Positions 10,421 to 23,698 of a stretch of DNA of 64,000 bases are shown here, one piece after another. The translations under genes and the position numbers were made by a program. The stretch lies in NCBI RefSeq assembly GCF_904849725.1, contig NC_058522.1:336417029-336481028 (forward strand), written 5' to 3'. The notes beneath the pieces are model-generated. The model ran no database searches, was not told the origin of the DNA, and saw only the letters and a list, made by a program, of their open reading frames with translations. Position 1 is the first letter of the stretch; every line of letters begins with the position of its first letter. This stretch comes from Hordeum vulgare subsp. vulgare. Lineage: Eukaryota > Streptophyta > Magnoliopsida > Poales > Poaceae.

Positions 10421-13402
10421 TGTAACATCCCAAATTTTGGAATGTTAATATAATTACTAGATTGATTCTTTTTTTGTTTGAGTGATTGAAACTTGGGTGA
10501 AGTTTTGAAACTTTCAAAAAAACTTTTGAATGAGAGGGAATAAAATGAATTTCCCCTTTTCCTGTGAATTCAAATTCATCTTTTTATAATCAGCGAGAGG
10601 AGATAGCATGACTTCTTCAACTATAAAGAATTTGAATCAAGGTGCCATTCGAATTTCTTTCGATTTTGCCTTGCATTTTGTTTCTTCCTCACTCACGGAA
10701 TGCCGGGAACAATACCTTGCCAAGCAAGAAAAAAAGAGAAGGAATATGACCCTCCAAACCCGTGATATTCCTTTGAAATATTTGAACCATAAAACCCAAG
10801 GGGTAGTTGTAAAATATTTGCAAGAAGGAAATAAACCAATTTAGGGATTTTCTGAAAAACATTTTTTAAGTGCTTATTTTGGCTGTGGAAAAATGTCCAT
10901 CTTTTTGGATTTATTTTTCTGAAAATTTTAATATATTATACCCCTATATTCCGAGGATATTCTATTTCCTTTTAATCGTATCAATTCCTCTTTTAATAAA
11001 AAGGGAAAGAGATCTCTTATTTTAGGAATGTACTTGGGCCACGTTAGGAAACGAATCTGGCCCAATCCCACCTTCTTCTTCCTCCTCACGACCTTCCTTC
11101 TCTGGCCATGGCAGAAGCTTCCCAGGAAGCTTCCCTCCCCCGATTCGCGGGCTCTACTTCCTTCCCTCGACTCCCATCACCACTATAAGAACACCCCTTC
11201 CCTCCTCATTCCATTTTCCCCATCAGCTCACCCTCTCCCTGCGTGTAGACGCCCCCCACCATCGTTCTTCCTGCCAAGAACGAGGCAGCAGGAGCCCCTG
11301 GTGCCTCACCCTACCCCTGCCATGCCACCTCCCCACTCCCCTACCCCTGCCGTGCCCCTCACGCCACCTCCCCCACCTCGTCGCCCCCCTGCAAGCCAGC
11401 ACCACCTCGCCGCCTCCCTGCCAAGAAGGCAGGAGCTCGCCAGAAGGACGCCACGAGCACAGGACGCCACCCCCTCGCCTCCAGGACGCCTCTGACACTC
11501 CTCTCCACAGTGCCAGTACCTCCTCCGCCGTTCCCCTCCCCACCGGTAACCCCCGTCGCCGGATCAGCCTCTCCTTGCCGCCGTTCACCCCTGCCAACAT
11601 TATCTTCCCTGTAGCACGCAGGTAATCTTTTTTTTATATTCAGTTTTCTGTTTTCAAAACAAAAACAGTTCTGATTTTGTTTTCTTAATAACTTTTATTC
11701 TCCAAATCCAATTAAAGTGATTCTTTTTGCATTAGATTTCAAATTTCGTGTAGTATCGGAAAATATATAATTTAACTATATTTGAATTTATAAAAGGTGA
11801 GTTAGAACAGATTTGGTTTAAATCGTGTTTTGCTTATACCGGGAGTTTAAAAATTGCTTTTTAATTAATTCTTTTTGCTACTAATCACTGATCACTAGTG
11901 ATCTTATTTATCGGTAGGTTCAGTTTCAGAATTTTTTAGATATTTTATCTTGGGTTTTCACCAAAACAGATTCTAATTTGGTGGAAGTCAATTTTTCACC
12001 ATGTGCTATAACTATTTACTTATTAGATGCTTTGTTTTGATTTCTTGTCATTGTGGTGCTTATTGTGTGAAATTGTTTGTGTCGATAGATTATCCGGAGT
12101 GCGAAGCTTGTTATCTAGACGCGCTCGAGCTCGACAACCATCAGCAAGGCAAGTTACTTTGATCATATTCTACCTATGTTTTATATGCATAGTAGTTCTA
12201 TCTTCTTCACCCAGTTGCATGCAAAGTAGGTACTTGGAAATTTGGATCTTGATGTAGTATCATGTGGTAGGCACCCATCACCCTTGTTACTTTGGCCGGG
12301 GCGTTATTGTGCTATGCTCCTAGTAGACGGGGTTTGGTTGAGCGTTTATCATGAGTGTTGTGATAACTTAATAATCAAGACCTGAAGACTCAAAGACTTG
12401 CAAGACCTCATAACGAAATGTACCTCTGGGTGAAGGATAGTTTAGATGGGCTCCCTTGGTAAAGCAGTGGACGAGCCGGGATGCATGGAGAAGTGCCATG
12501 ACATCTTGCGGAAAGCTTCACCCAGGCACGGAGAGATGGATGGATACTTCAAGACCCAAGGCTTACCTGCACAGCCAAAAGTCATTATGGGCTCTGGCTT
12601 GGTTGGACAACGTGGTGACTCTAGACAGGCGGTGCTACGAGATGTAGAAGAACGGTAGGATTGGAAGGGCACTGTCAGAGTCATAGAGGAACCCGTTGAA
12701 AGACCATGTTTTGATCATCCGGTTCTCAAACACCCTGAAGTGCGAGGATTTCAACGGAGGCGATCAAATCTTGTGGGGAACGTGTGCAAAACTCTGTAGA
12801 GTACTCACACCTAATCGATTATCAATGTCCACGGTCATGGAAAACTTTAGCCGAAGGAACTGAAACTATCAGGAATTCTCAATACCAATAAATCTTATTG
12901 ATGTGGGTAACATTTATAACTTCGGTATGAGAACTGGTTAGTGGAACCATCTCATTAACAACCAACAATGTAGTAATATTTTCCTTTTAGCCCCTCTCTT
13001 GTTGTAGGAGAAAACTTTGCTTTCCGCTAAATACTTACAGCCCCACCTGCCATATATGCATATAATATAGATGATATTTTACCCCTCTCTTTTGTGACTT
13101 GCCGGCATATTCAATATGCTGACCTACACGGCTGCAATGTCTTATGTTGCAGATATTTTCTTCGACGAGTAAGAGTACGATTTAGGGTTACGGTCTACAC
13201 TCAACTTGTCGTTGGTGTTTATTGGGACTCCACTCCCTTTGACTGTTTCCGCTGAGATTTTGAGGTATATATCAGTTTTTACGTTATTTTACATGTGATT
13301 GCACTTTGATATATACATTGATGTAATGTGTGTGCCAGCATACTGATCTAGGGATGTCACAGATACACAAAGGCTTGACTCGTTTTGAGTCGGGTCGCTA
13401 CA
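10421..13402. repeat. Solo LTR 2 (2982 bp)
   Basis: Begins TGTAACATCCC and ends GGGTCGCTACA with a perfect target duplication TACTT (10416-10420 and 13403-13407). It is the same family as solo LTR 3, with closely matching start (10421-10560) and end (about 12095-13402) but a different middle. The middle (11040-11620) is cytosine-rich with proline-rich open frames on both strands and a TATAAGA at about 11183, followed by a donor-like cgcag/gtaatc at 11620. No internal domain is present, so it is a solo LTR. Confidence 0.9.
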
Positions 13403-14344
13403 TACTTGAATAAAAGTTTCTCTATGAAGGACCTAGGAGAAGCTGCTTACATTCTAGGCATTAAGATCTATAGGGATAGATCGAGACGCCTGATAGGACT
13501 TGCACAAAGTACATACCTTGATAAAGTTTTGAAGAAGTTCAAAATGGAACAGTCCAAGAAGGGGTTCTTGCCAGTGTTACCATGTATAAAATTGAGGAAG
13601 TCTCAGTGCCCAGCAACTGATGAAGATAGAGAGCAAATGAGTTCCGTCCCCTATGCTTCAGCCATAGGTTCTATAATGTATGCAATGTTGTGCACTAGAC
13701 CAGTTGTCAGCTTGGCCATAAGTATGGCAGGCAGGTTTCAAAGTAATCCAGGAGTGGATCACTGGACGGCGGTCAAGAATATTCTGAAGTACCTGAAAAG
13801 GACTAAGGAAATGTTTCTCGTTTATGGAGGTGACGAAGATCTCGTCGTAAAGGGTTACGTCGACGCAAGCTTTGACACTAGTCCGGATGACTCTAAGTCT
13901 CAAATCAGATACGTATTTATTCTTAATGGGGGTGCGGTAAGCTGGTATAGTTCCAAGCAAAGCTTCGTAGCAGATTATACATGTGAAGCAGAGTACATGG
14001 CTGCCTCAGAGGCAGCTAAGGAGGTTGTCTGGATGAAGCAGTTCAGGACGGCGCTTGGAGTTGTGCCGAGTGCACTAAATCCAATAACTCTGTTCTATGG
14101 CAACACTGATGCCATTGCTTTAGCAAAGGAACCAAGGTTTCACAAGAAGACCAGGCACATCAAACGACGCTTCAACCTCATCCACGACTACGTCGAAGGA
14201 GAGGACGTAAATATTTGCAAAGTGCACATGGATTTGAATGTAGCAGATCCGCTGACTAAACCTCTTCCATGGGCAAACCATGATCGACACCAGAACTGTA
14301 TGGGTGTTAGATTTATTACAATCGCATGGCGATGTAAGGACTAG
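13403..14344 (+). pseudogene. RT end and RNase H of copia-1
   Basis: Open frame resuming after solo LTR 2. FSMKDLGEAAYILGIKIYRD closes the RT. The RNase H part shows VKGYVDASFDT (first catalytic D), CEAEYMAASEAAKE (catalytic E) and FYGNTDAIALAKEP, where the usual Y-C-D-N order around the third acidic residue is altered. It ends ...VADPLTKPLP...MGVRF and a stop at 14342. This is the best preserved coding block of copia-1, about 314 residues. It lacks the RT catalytic loop, so it has no independent function. Confidence 0.9.
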
Positions 14345-14356
14345 ATATTGACTCTA

Positions 14357-17300
14357 TGTAACATCCCAGAATTATAAATTTTGGAATGTTAATATAATTA
14401 TTAGATTGATTGATTGTTTGTTTGTTTGAGTGATTGAAACTTGAGTGGAATTTGAAACTTCTCAAAAAAATGAGAGGGAATAAAATGACTTTCCCAAAAA
14501 TTTCTATTTTGAATCCCTTTTCAATTTTGAGTTTGAATATTTTCAAAACCCTTTTATTAAAAAAAATCAAACGAGAGGAGGAAAATGACCCTCCAAAATC
14601 AGAGACTATGTCTTGATTCAAATTTTAAGTATTTGCAATTTATTTGAAATTCAAATTCCTTTTTATTTTAAAGTTATTGCAAAAATATATATTTTTTAAA
14701 AGTATTTTTTTGGTTTTAAAAATATGTTCATGTTTTAGAAAATTTTATTCTGAAAATTTTGATATATAATATGCCTATATAAAATGTTCTCTCTTTTTCA
14801 TTTATACATTTTTCTTCTTTGTTTTTTTTTAAATTGTTCGTTCGAAAAAAAACAAAGCTCGCCGATGCCAACCAGCCCAAGCATGTGCATGTGCTGTGCG
14901 ATGGCCGATTCGTTTGGCCATGAGGCACCTTTTTACTTCTCTTTTCTAGTTTCCCTATATTACGTATATATTTAGTCCCACATCGTCTACCTATGGACCA
15001 TTAGACCTCCCTTCCACCTATAAATATAGATCCATAGGAGCATCCAAAAATCATCTATTTCGGGTTAAATCAATCTTTTGGTTTAACTAGATTTATTAAA
15101 TAAAAATATTCTTTTCTCTTTGGCGGGATTTCTTGAAGTCGTCTCCTCATTGGAATTAATTCTTACTCTGCATTCTAAAGGTATTTCTCTTCGTATTTTT
15201 TATACTCCCGTAGTTTATTATTTCTAGACTAGTATTCCTACACTAGTATACGGTAGAGTAATTAAATGTATTATTTAGTCTTCGTATTTACACATTAGTA
15301 CTAGAATTCTTTTAGACATAGCACTTTTCTTCCGTAAAACAGCTTGGCCCTGATTTTTCAAATAGCCATAACTTTTTACTCGTTTATCCGAATTAGATGA
15401 AACCAACGCCTAGAGTTTCGTCTTGATCCCACCTATCCGATGAACCTATCATATCAACTTTTGATCTGCTATTTCAAATCTAGTAATTCTTTTTTCTACA
15501 CGCTCATATTGATCTACTATATTCAATAGCATCATTAGTTTCGACCTTTGAACCTTACAAATTTGAGCGATTCAAATTTGTATTCGAACATTCATTTGAT
15601 CTTATCTTGCAAATCGTACCACCTTTTCAATTGATTCATTTCATCCCTAAACACTCATGTCATATATTTTTGTACATAACCATCGTACTTCAGTTCAACT
15701 TCTCTTGACCTTTTTAATGAAAATTTAATTCATACTTCAATTCGCTATAACTTGCGTTGTAGTGCTCCATTTCAAGAAATTCTTTCTACAAATAAATTCT
15801 TATGTCTTATACTATTTGTCAAACAACATTCATGTTGTTCTCCCAATATTTTTTATCATCTCCCATAGTGTATGCAAGTCGAGCTTATATAGCAATAGTT
15901 CATCGTCCATTAACTCTTTTGATCTCATTCATGCACCTTCACTTTACAACACACTTAGGACCTTTTTATTAAACCTTAGTATGTTGTTATTTTGCACCAA
16001 GACATGCTTTGTACTTATGTTCTCTTGGTTCTTCCTTTTTGGCATGAATGTTTATTGAATGCTATTCATTTACGATAGATTGCTCGGAGTGTGGCGGGTA
16101 GAATTATCAGGATTATGAGAGCGACTATCTTCATCAAGTAATACCAGGCAAGTCACTTTGATCATACTATCACCTATGTTTTATGCATCGTAGTTCTACC
16201 ATCCTATGCCCAATTGCATGCCGAGTAGGTACTTGGAAATTTTAGTATAGATTGTAGTCTCATGTGGTAGGCACACAACAACCCCGATACTTGGCCCCGG
16301 GACGACAAATTTCATATTGCTATGCTTGAGTAGACGGGATTTCGGTTGAGTGCATAACACGAGTGATGCGAGGTTGGTTAAATAATCAAGACCGGCAAAG
16401 ACACGATTTTCAAGACCTCGGACGCAATGCAACTCTGTGTGAAGGACGGTTGATCGTCTCCCTGGAGAACCCAGTGGATGACCCGGGATGCTGGAGAGGC
16501 CATGACATCCTGCGGAAAGCTTCACCCAGGCTCAAAGAGACGGACGGATATTTTCAAGACCCAAGGCTTACCTGCACAGCCACAAGTCATTATGGGCTCT
16601 GGCTTGGTTGGACAACGTGGCGACTCTGGACAGGCGGTGCTAGCAGATGTAGAAGAACGGTAGGAATGGATGGGCACCGACAGGGATTCAGAGGGACCCG
16701 TTGAAAGACCATGTTTTGATCATCCGGTCTTCAAACACCCTGAAGTGCGAGGACATACACGGAGGCGGTCAAATCTTGTGGGGAACGTGTGCAAAACTCT
16801 GCAGAGTACTCAAACCTAATCGATTAGCCGTGTCCACGGTCATGGACAACTTGAGCCAAAGGAACTGAAGTTATCTGGATTTCTCAACACCATTAAATAT
16901 ATTTGATGAGGGTAATTATTGACAACTTGGGTACGAGAATTGGTTGGCGGAACCATCTCGTTAACAACCAACAATGTAGTAACATTTTGCTTTTAGCCCT
17001 CTCTTGATGTAGGAGAAAACTTGCTTTTCGCTAAAAACTTATAGCCCCACCTGCCATATATGCATATAGTATAGATGATTACCTTTCACCCCCTCTCTTA
17101 TGTGACTTGCCGGCATATTCAATATGCTGACCTACACGGCTGCAACGTCTTATGTTGCAGATATTTTCCACGTCGAGTAAGAGTACGATTCAGGGTTACG
17201 GTCTACACTCAACTTGCCGTTGGTGTTTATTGGGACTCCACTCCCTTGACTGTTTCCGCTGAAATATTTAAGGTATATATCAGTTTTACGCTATTTACAT

Positions 17301-17408
17301 GTGATTGCACTTTGATATATACATTGATGTACTGTGTGTGCCAGCATACTGATCCAGGGATGGCACAGAAACACAGAGGCTTGACTCGTTTTGAGTCGGG
17401 TCGCTACA
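14357..17408. repeat. Solo LTR 3 (3052 bp), same family as solo LTR 2
   Basis: Begins TGTAACATCCC, ends GGGTCGCTACA, target duplication CTCTA (14352-14356 and 17409-17413). It is inserted between the RNase H stop and the polypurine tract of copia-1. Its last 1.3 kb (about 16077-17408) aligns closely with the end of solo LTR 2. The middle is AT-rich with a TATAAATA at 15019-15026 and a donor-like aaag/gtattt near 15180, unlike the cytosine-rich middle of LTR 2. No coding domain. Confidence 0.9.
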
Positions 17409-17417
17409 CTCTAGTGC

Positions 17418-17428
17418 AAGTGGGAGAC
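17418..17428 (+). other. Polypurine tract of copia-1
   Basis: AAGTGGGAGAC directly before the TGTTGGAAATATG of the 3' LTR is the plus-strand priming site. Copia-2 has the related AAGTCGGAGAC at 62414-62424. Confidence 0.8.
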
Positions 17429-19235
17429 TGTTGGAAATATGCCCTAGAGGCAATGATAAAATAGTTATTATTATATTTCCCGTTTCAAGATAATTGTTTA
17501 TTATCCATGCTATAATTGTATTGGATGAAAACATATATACATGTGTGGATACATAGACAAAACAATGTCCCTAGCAAGTCTCTAGTTGGCTAGCCAGTTG
17601 ATCAAGGATAGTCAAGGTTTTCTCACTATATGCAAGTGTTGTCACTTGATAACTGGATCACATCATTAGGAGAATCATGTGATGGACTAGACCCAAACTA
17701 TGAACGTAGCATGTGATCGTGTCATTTTGTTGTCGTTGTTTTGTGCGTGTCAAGTATTTATTCCTATGACCATGAGATCATATAACTCACCGGCACCGGA
17801 GGAATACTTTGTGTGTATCAAATGTTGCAACATAACTGGGTGACTATAAAGGTGTTCTACAGGTATCTCTGAATGTGTCCGTTGAGTTAGTATGGCTCAA
17901 GACTGGGATTTGTCACTCTGTGTGACGGAGAGTAATCTCGGGGCCCACTCGGTAATACAACATCACTAACAAGCCTTGCAAGAAATGTGACTAAGCGTAA
18001 GTCACGGGATCTTGTATTATAGAACGAGTAAAGAGACTTTCCGGTAACGAGATTGAAATAGGTATGCGGATACCGACGACGGAATCTCGGGCAAGTAACA
18101 TACCGAAGGACAGAGGGAATGACATACCGGATTATATGAATCATTGGCACTGAGGTTCAACCGATAAGATCTTCGGAGAATATGTATGATCCAATATGGG
18201 CATCCAGGTCCCACTATTGGATATTGACCGAGGAGTGTCTCGGGTCATGTCTACATAGTTCTCGAACCCGCACGGTCTGCACACTTAAGGTTCGATGATG
18301 TCTTAGTATAGTTTAGTTATGTGTGTGGTTACCGAATGTTGTTCGGAGTCCCGGATGAGACCACGGACGTTACGAGGGGTTTCCGGAATGGTACGGAAAC
18401 GAATATTGATATATAGGATGGTTTCATTTGGTCACCGGAAAGTTTCGGGCATTTCCGACAGTGTACCGGGAGTGACGAATGGGTTCCGGGTGTTCACCAG
18501 GAGGGGCCCACCCACCCAAGAGTGAGACCAGTGACCCTAGGGTGGCTCACCAGCCCTTAGTGGGCTGGTGAGGCCAGCCCAATAGGGCCATGGCGGCACA
18601 AGGGAAAAACACCGAAGGAAAGAAAAAAAGGAAAGAGGGAGGTGGGAAGGAAGAGGAGGACTCCTCCTTCCCAAACCGAATTGGAGAAGGAGTCCTCCTC
18701 TCCACTTCGGCCGGCGCACACTTGGGGCCCTTGTGCCCCAAGGCTAGCCCCTTCCCTCCTCCTATATATACTGGTGGTTTTAAGGTTTTTGAGACACAAC
18801 TTTGCCACATGCAACTCAAACCTATTCCACATAGTTTTGCCTCTAGGTCGGATTTCTGCGGAGCTCGGGCGGAGCCCTGCAGGAGTAGATCATCACCACC
18901 CCCGAAGCATCGTCACGCTGCCGGAGAACTCATCTACTTCTCCGTCTCTCTTGCTGGATCAAGAAGGTCGAGATCGTCATCGAGTTGTACGTGTGCTGAA
19001 CGTGGAGGTGCCGTCCGTTCGGTGCTAGATCGAAAAGGAACGAGGGACGGATCGTGGGACGACGGTGATTTGAATCACGAAGCTGTACCACTACATAAAC
19101 CGTGTTTCTTAACGTTTCCCGCTTAGTGATCTACAAGGGTACGTAGATCTAATCTCCTCTCGTAGATGAACATCACCATGATAGGTCTTCGTGTGCATAG
19201 GAAATTTTTTGTTTCCCATGCAACGTTCCCCAACA
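17429..19235 (+). repeat. 3' LTR of copia-1 (1807 bp)
   Basis: Complete LTR from TGTTGGAAATATGCCC to GTTCCCCAACA. It contains a TATA box (TATATATA, 18763-18770). Upstream of that is a palindrome with 8-bp arms (18721-18728 and 18735-18742) and a 10-bp inverted repeat (18656-18665 and 18688-18697). The length fits Angela/BARE. Overlapping ORFs of 60-180 codons in 18540-19126 lie in the GC-rich transcribed part and are not genes. Confidence 0.92.
18763..18770 (+). promoter_or_regulatory. TATA box in the 3' LTR of copia-1
   Basis: TATATATA within cctcctatatatactgg, 20 bp downstream of a palindrome. The equivalent site in copia-2 is at 63770-63777. BARE/Angela LTRs are known to be transcribed from TATA boxes in this region. 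Confidence 0.7.
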
Positions 19236-20267
19236 TATAGAGTATTAAGTAAAACAGAGTAATGCATGGAGAACGATGACATGATGTAGACAAAGTAAAC
19301 TCAAGGAATATGAATAAACCTCATCGTGTTATTCTTAGCAGCATCAACACAAAGACGCATCTTGTCCCCCTCTATTAATGGGATATAGAAACTAGCCAGG
19401 TTGAACCTACTACAACGCACCTCTCTCACTGAATAAATATTCATCTACTTGGCCAAACTATTTTGATAGATCAGAGAGAATTACGAAGCTATCATAATCA
19501 TGCACACAATAATCATACTAGAATTCATAGAATACTCAAATGTTTATCATGAATAATCTGAACACAAACCCACAATTCACCGGCTCCCAACAAATGCACT
19601 GCACAAAAGGATTACATCATACCGATCAAAGCGAAGATGTAATGATCATTGTATTAAAGATCAAGAGAGAGAGAGAGAGAGAGATCCATCTAGGTACTAG
19701 CCATGGACCCGTAGGTTTGTGGTGAACTACTCACACATCATCGTGAGGGTAGCAAGGTTGATGAAGAGCCCTCCACGATCGATCCCCCCTCCTGCAGGGT
19801 CCCAGAATGGAGCCCCAGATGGTCTCCCGTCGGAACAGAGACTTGCGGCGGCGTAAAAAGTCTTTCGGGGCTGCCTTTAGGGTTTTTGGGATATATGAGA
19901 ATTTATAAGCCAAAGACCAGAGTCGGGAGAGCCTTGAGGGGACCGCAAGCCATTAGGGCGCCCCCAGTCCGCGTCGTGTTGGCTTGTGGGGCCCTTGGGT
20001 GGCCTCGAGCCTTCTTTCGATAGTCATCGGTCTTCTTTTGGTTCAGAAAAATCTCCAAACATTTCCAGGTCAATTGGACTTCATTTGGTATTGAAAACCT
20101 GAAAAGTGAAAAACATGGAGAAAACAACAACCGACATGGGCACTGGGTCAATAAGTTAGTGCTCAAAATTAATATAAATTGGTAAATAAATACCCAAAAT
20201 TGATCCTGGAATGATAATATATGAGCATGGAACAATAAAAAATTATAGATACGTTGGAGACGTATCA
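19236..20267 (-). repeat. 3' LTR of element A, partial
   Basis: On the minus strand it begins TGATACGTCTCCAACGTATC at 20267. The left part is cut off by the copia-1 insertion; tatagagtattaag at 19236 corresponds to ctagagtattaag in the right LTR at about 24260. It contains a (GA)n microsatellite near 19664-19683 and the LTR promoter with an aatttataagcc TATA-like stretch near 19900. Confidence 0.85.
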
Positions 20268-20306
20268 AGCATCCCCAAGCTTAATTCATGCTCGTCCTCA
20301 AGTAGG
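20268..20306 (-). other. Polypurine tract of element A
   Basis: Minus-strand AATTAAGCTTGGGGATGCT directly before TGATACGTCTCC, preceded by gaggacgagca. This is the standard 3' end of this gypsy group; C and D have close relatives of it. Confidence 0.8.
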
Positions 20307-22690
20307 TAAATGATAAAAATAGAATTTTTTATTTGACATGCTATCCATTATGTAACCTTATGCATGTATGCTCATTGAGAAACGATGAATTAACAAACAT
20401 TAACATAGCAATACTTGTAAGTATAACCAAAAAAATAATTAATGTTTCAAAATATACGATCCTCAAAGATTGTTTTACCCCATTCATCTTACTATATTAG
20501 CAAGGCATGGATCCATCTTCACCACATTAATACAAATGTCAAGCACCAGGGTGCCCAAGTCAGGCAATTGGATAGTACCTTTTCAATATGCGTCAACTTT
20601 TTATTATTCACGCAATACATGAGCGCAAACCATTGGACATAGCATATAGGTGGAATATTATATGATGTCAGGTGTCAAAAGGGGTAAAAGTGGAGAAGAT
20701 AGTCTCACATCAACTAGGCATACCAACGGGCTATGGAGATGCCCATCGATAGATATCGATGCAAGGAGTAGGGATTGCCATGCAAGTGATGAACTAGAGC
20801 TATAAGTGTACGAAAGCTCAATTAAAGCTAAGTGGGGTGTGCATTCAACTTGTTTGCGCATGAAGACCTCGGGCATTTGAGCAAGCCCGTCATCAGAATA
20901 TACAAGACAAGTTTATGAAAAAGTGATCTCCACTAGCATTCGAATGATATAGCATGAGACTCTCTATATGAAGAACAAGGTGCCATTTTGAGGCACAAGT
21001 GTGGTAAAGGATAGTAGCAAAGTCCCTTCTCACTTTTTCTCTCATTCATTTTTTTATTATGGTGGGCTCATTTGGCCTCCCCCATTTTTATTTCCTCACC
21101 GGGACAATGCTCTAATAATGATGATCATCACACTTTTATTTACTTTTAATAATGATGGCATTTGCAGGGAAATATATCTCGGAATGGCTACGGAAATGCC
21201 ATGCTAGGTAGGTATGGTGGCTATTTTTAGTAAGATATAATGAGGCTTATGTGTAACAGAGCATGTCATGTCACGAGGTTGAGATGCACCGGCGAAAGTT
21301 CCACCGATCCTCGAGGGGATAATGGGCACTGCACGGTATCGAAGAGGCTAACAAATATGAGGAGGTGAGATTGTGTATGTCCATGGTATCACATTAGTCA
21401 TAAAGTACTACTCACATACCCCAAGGGAGGGGGTTGGTACGAGTTAACCATCGCGCACCCCCGACCCGAATAACACTAGGATTTCTATGAGGAATTGAAA
21501 TGCTCACACATCATCACCATGCTTTTTAAATTTTTAGACGAACAAGAAGTTAACATCTCTTAATATGGACACCTCTCTGAATTAATTATAATGCACTCAC
21601 ACCATTTTCATATCACCACATCAATATCGTTAACCCATAATTTCTCTATATGCGCTACATGATGGTTTTAATTATCACTCATTGAACACCTATTATTTTT
21701 GGTCTAGTCTTATGACCCATGTAAATTACCGTCACTGTTTATTTAACTCTCAAATAAATATAAGTGAAGAACGAGCGCATAATATTTCTATAAAATCTAC
21801 ACGCCGAGCTAAAAAATATATAAGTGAAGTACTAGAGCAACTCCTAAGCTCAAACGATATAAGTGAAGCACATAGAGCATTCTAACGAATTATGATGATG
21901 GCATGTCTCTCTCAAATAGGTGTGTCCGGCAAACGATGATTGTGGCAAACTTAAAGTAAAATTAAACAAAAGAAAATGATGCTCCAAGCAAAACTCATAT
22001 CATGTGATGAATAAAAATGTAGCTCCAAGTGATATACCGTTGGATTGAGAGGAAAGAGGGGATTCCTTTCGGGGCATCCCCAAGCTTAAACGATTGAGTA
22101 TTCCTAGAATATTACCTTGGAGTGCCTTTGGCATCCCCAATATTAGGATTTTTATGCTGCTCGTTTCTTTGTCCATCGAGATAATACCCAAAACTTGAAA
22201 ACTTTAATCACATAAAACTCAACAAAACAGCGTGAGATCCGTTAGTATAAGCAACATATCAAATACTTTAGGTACTGTTATAAGTTGATTCTTATTTTAT
22301 TTTAGCATAGGTTACTATATTATAACTTCTCCATGGGTTATACCACCCCCCTCCGATACAATCCATAGCATAATCAAAACAAGCAAACTATGCAAGCAAA
22401 AATAGAATCTGCCTAAAACAAAACAGTCTATAAAGATACATTTAATTGTCATACTTCTGTAATTAAAAAAAATCCTGAAAAATTAGGGCAACCTGAAGAG
22501 TTTCTATATCATTATTGTGTAAAAAAATCATATTGAAAGTACGTTCCACTAAAATCATTGAAATTCTGGACTTGACGTCAAAGTTTCTATTTTTGTACCG
22601 TATGAATTCTACTCATCATACAAATCATCCCAAAAACTTTACTTGGCACAAACACTAATTAAAACATAAAAACACAATAATTACAGTATA
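20307..22690 (-). other. Non-coding internal region of element A
   Basis: About 2.4 kb between the ORF remnant and the polypurine tract with no supported coding region on either strand. It shares scattered blocks with the equivalent region of element C, such as gtaggtatggtgg at about 21210 (C: about 29790), (a)gatataagtgaagcac near 21850 (C: 30340-30390) and ggttgcctccc near 22735. This points to a common non-coding 3' domain. Confidence 0.65.
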
Positions 22691-23547
22691 AACAATCATT
22701 TATATATAAAAAAATAAAGATAAATATTGGGTTGCCTCCCAACAAGCGCTATTGTTTTACGCCCCTAGCTAGGCATATTGCATAGTTTCAAGTGTTTTCA
22801 TCTTTGTCATTAAGATCCTTAACAATATAACATTGGATAGTGGGAACAAGAGAATACTTGAGAATAGGATCCTTTGTCATATCTATAAAGTTGGGGTGAA
22901 CACTAATTGTTTTGATAACTTGTTTCTTTTGGTAGGAGGTGTACTAATGCTCTTAGGACCGTATATGAAGTTGGGACTTTTGTCCCGAGAAGCACTAGCA
23001 TTTATTTTAGATGGTGCACAAGCGGAAACTACCTTGTCAATCACCTCCTACATTTTATCAATTCTACTCAAACCTTGTTTAACCATATCATCAATAATAA
23101 TGTCCTTCTCATTTAAGGATTTCAAAGTCATTTCTACACGTGACCCAAGTTGAGTGATATGATTATGCAATTTTGATCTAACCCCTCGATTGGTTCGTGA
23201 GTAACCATTTTCCTTTCAATAGCATCAAGTATTTTCATAACATGTTCCAAGGTTAAATTGGTTTCATTAATGATAATGGGTGGTCTTCCAACAAGATTTC
23301 AATGGCATTATAGGCATCCAAAGTGTGACAGATAAGGAAATTACCACCGGTGACGGTGTGAAGGACAGACCTATACCAGGTTGCACACCAACATAAAAAT
23401 TATGGAGAAAGGTATTAGTGGATATCTTATTAGTTGATTTATTCCGAGTGTAGAAAATCCTATACCTTTCATCTTTCAAAATTCTCCTCCCGTTTTCTTA
23501 AAATTGAAAACATTATTCGGAGTAACGCGAACAAAGGAGGAACTAGC
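22690..23547 (-). pseudogene. Broken ORF of unknown type in element A
   Basis: Starts MASSSFVRVTPNNVFNFKK at about 23550, at the place where gag normally begins, and can be followed through several frame changes: RYRIFYTRNKSTNKIST, GIGLSFTPSPVVISLSVTL, DMVKQGLSRIDKM, SACAPSKINASAS, ending near a ..LLGGNP-like motif around 22735 that also ends the ORF region in element C. The order of pieces suggests one protein of about 260 residues, now with stops and frameshifts. No capsid, zinc knuckle, protease or RT motif is visible. It may be a family-specific accessory protein. I do not recognise it. Confidence 0.5.
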
Positions 23548-23698
23548 CATGACTTGAAACAAGAAAACTAGTAACAAGCAAAGATAAATATTTTTGTATT
23601 TTTATTTTTTAAAGAGACAACCTAAATATACCAGCAAATAAAAAGAGGAACAAGTGACTGAAACTTTGTGTGGAGTTACTTGGTAGTTGGTGTTGATA

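Larger units (their letters stand above)
1573..19235 (+). mobile_element. copia-1: Angela/BARE/WIS-like Copia retrotransposon, nested and 5'-truncated
   Basis: Plus-strand Ty1/copia element with the order 5' LTR (partial), primer site, gag, protease, integrase, RT, RNase H, polypurine tract and 3' LTR. Removing the three solo LTRs it carries leaves about 7.4 kb. Adding the missing part of the 5' LTR brings it to the usual 8.5-9 kb of Angela/BARE. The 3' flank TATAG begins the interrupted LTR of element A; the matching left flank has been lost. Many stops and frameshifts show it has been inactive for a long time. Confidence 0.9.

Noticed and set aside
11028..11600. 155- and 125-codon proline/arginine-rich ORFs on both strands.
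   Set aside because: They are in the cytosine-rich middle of solo LTR 2; the related solo LTR 3 has no equivalent.
18540..19126. Several ORFs up to 178 codons in both directions.
   Set aside because: They fall in the transcribed part of the Angela-type LTR; the frames are not kept in the other LTRs of the window.
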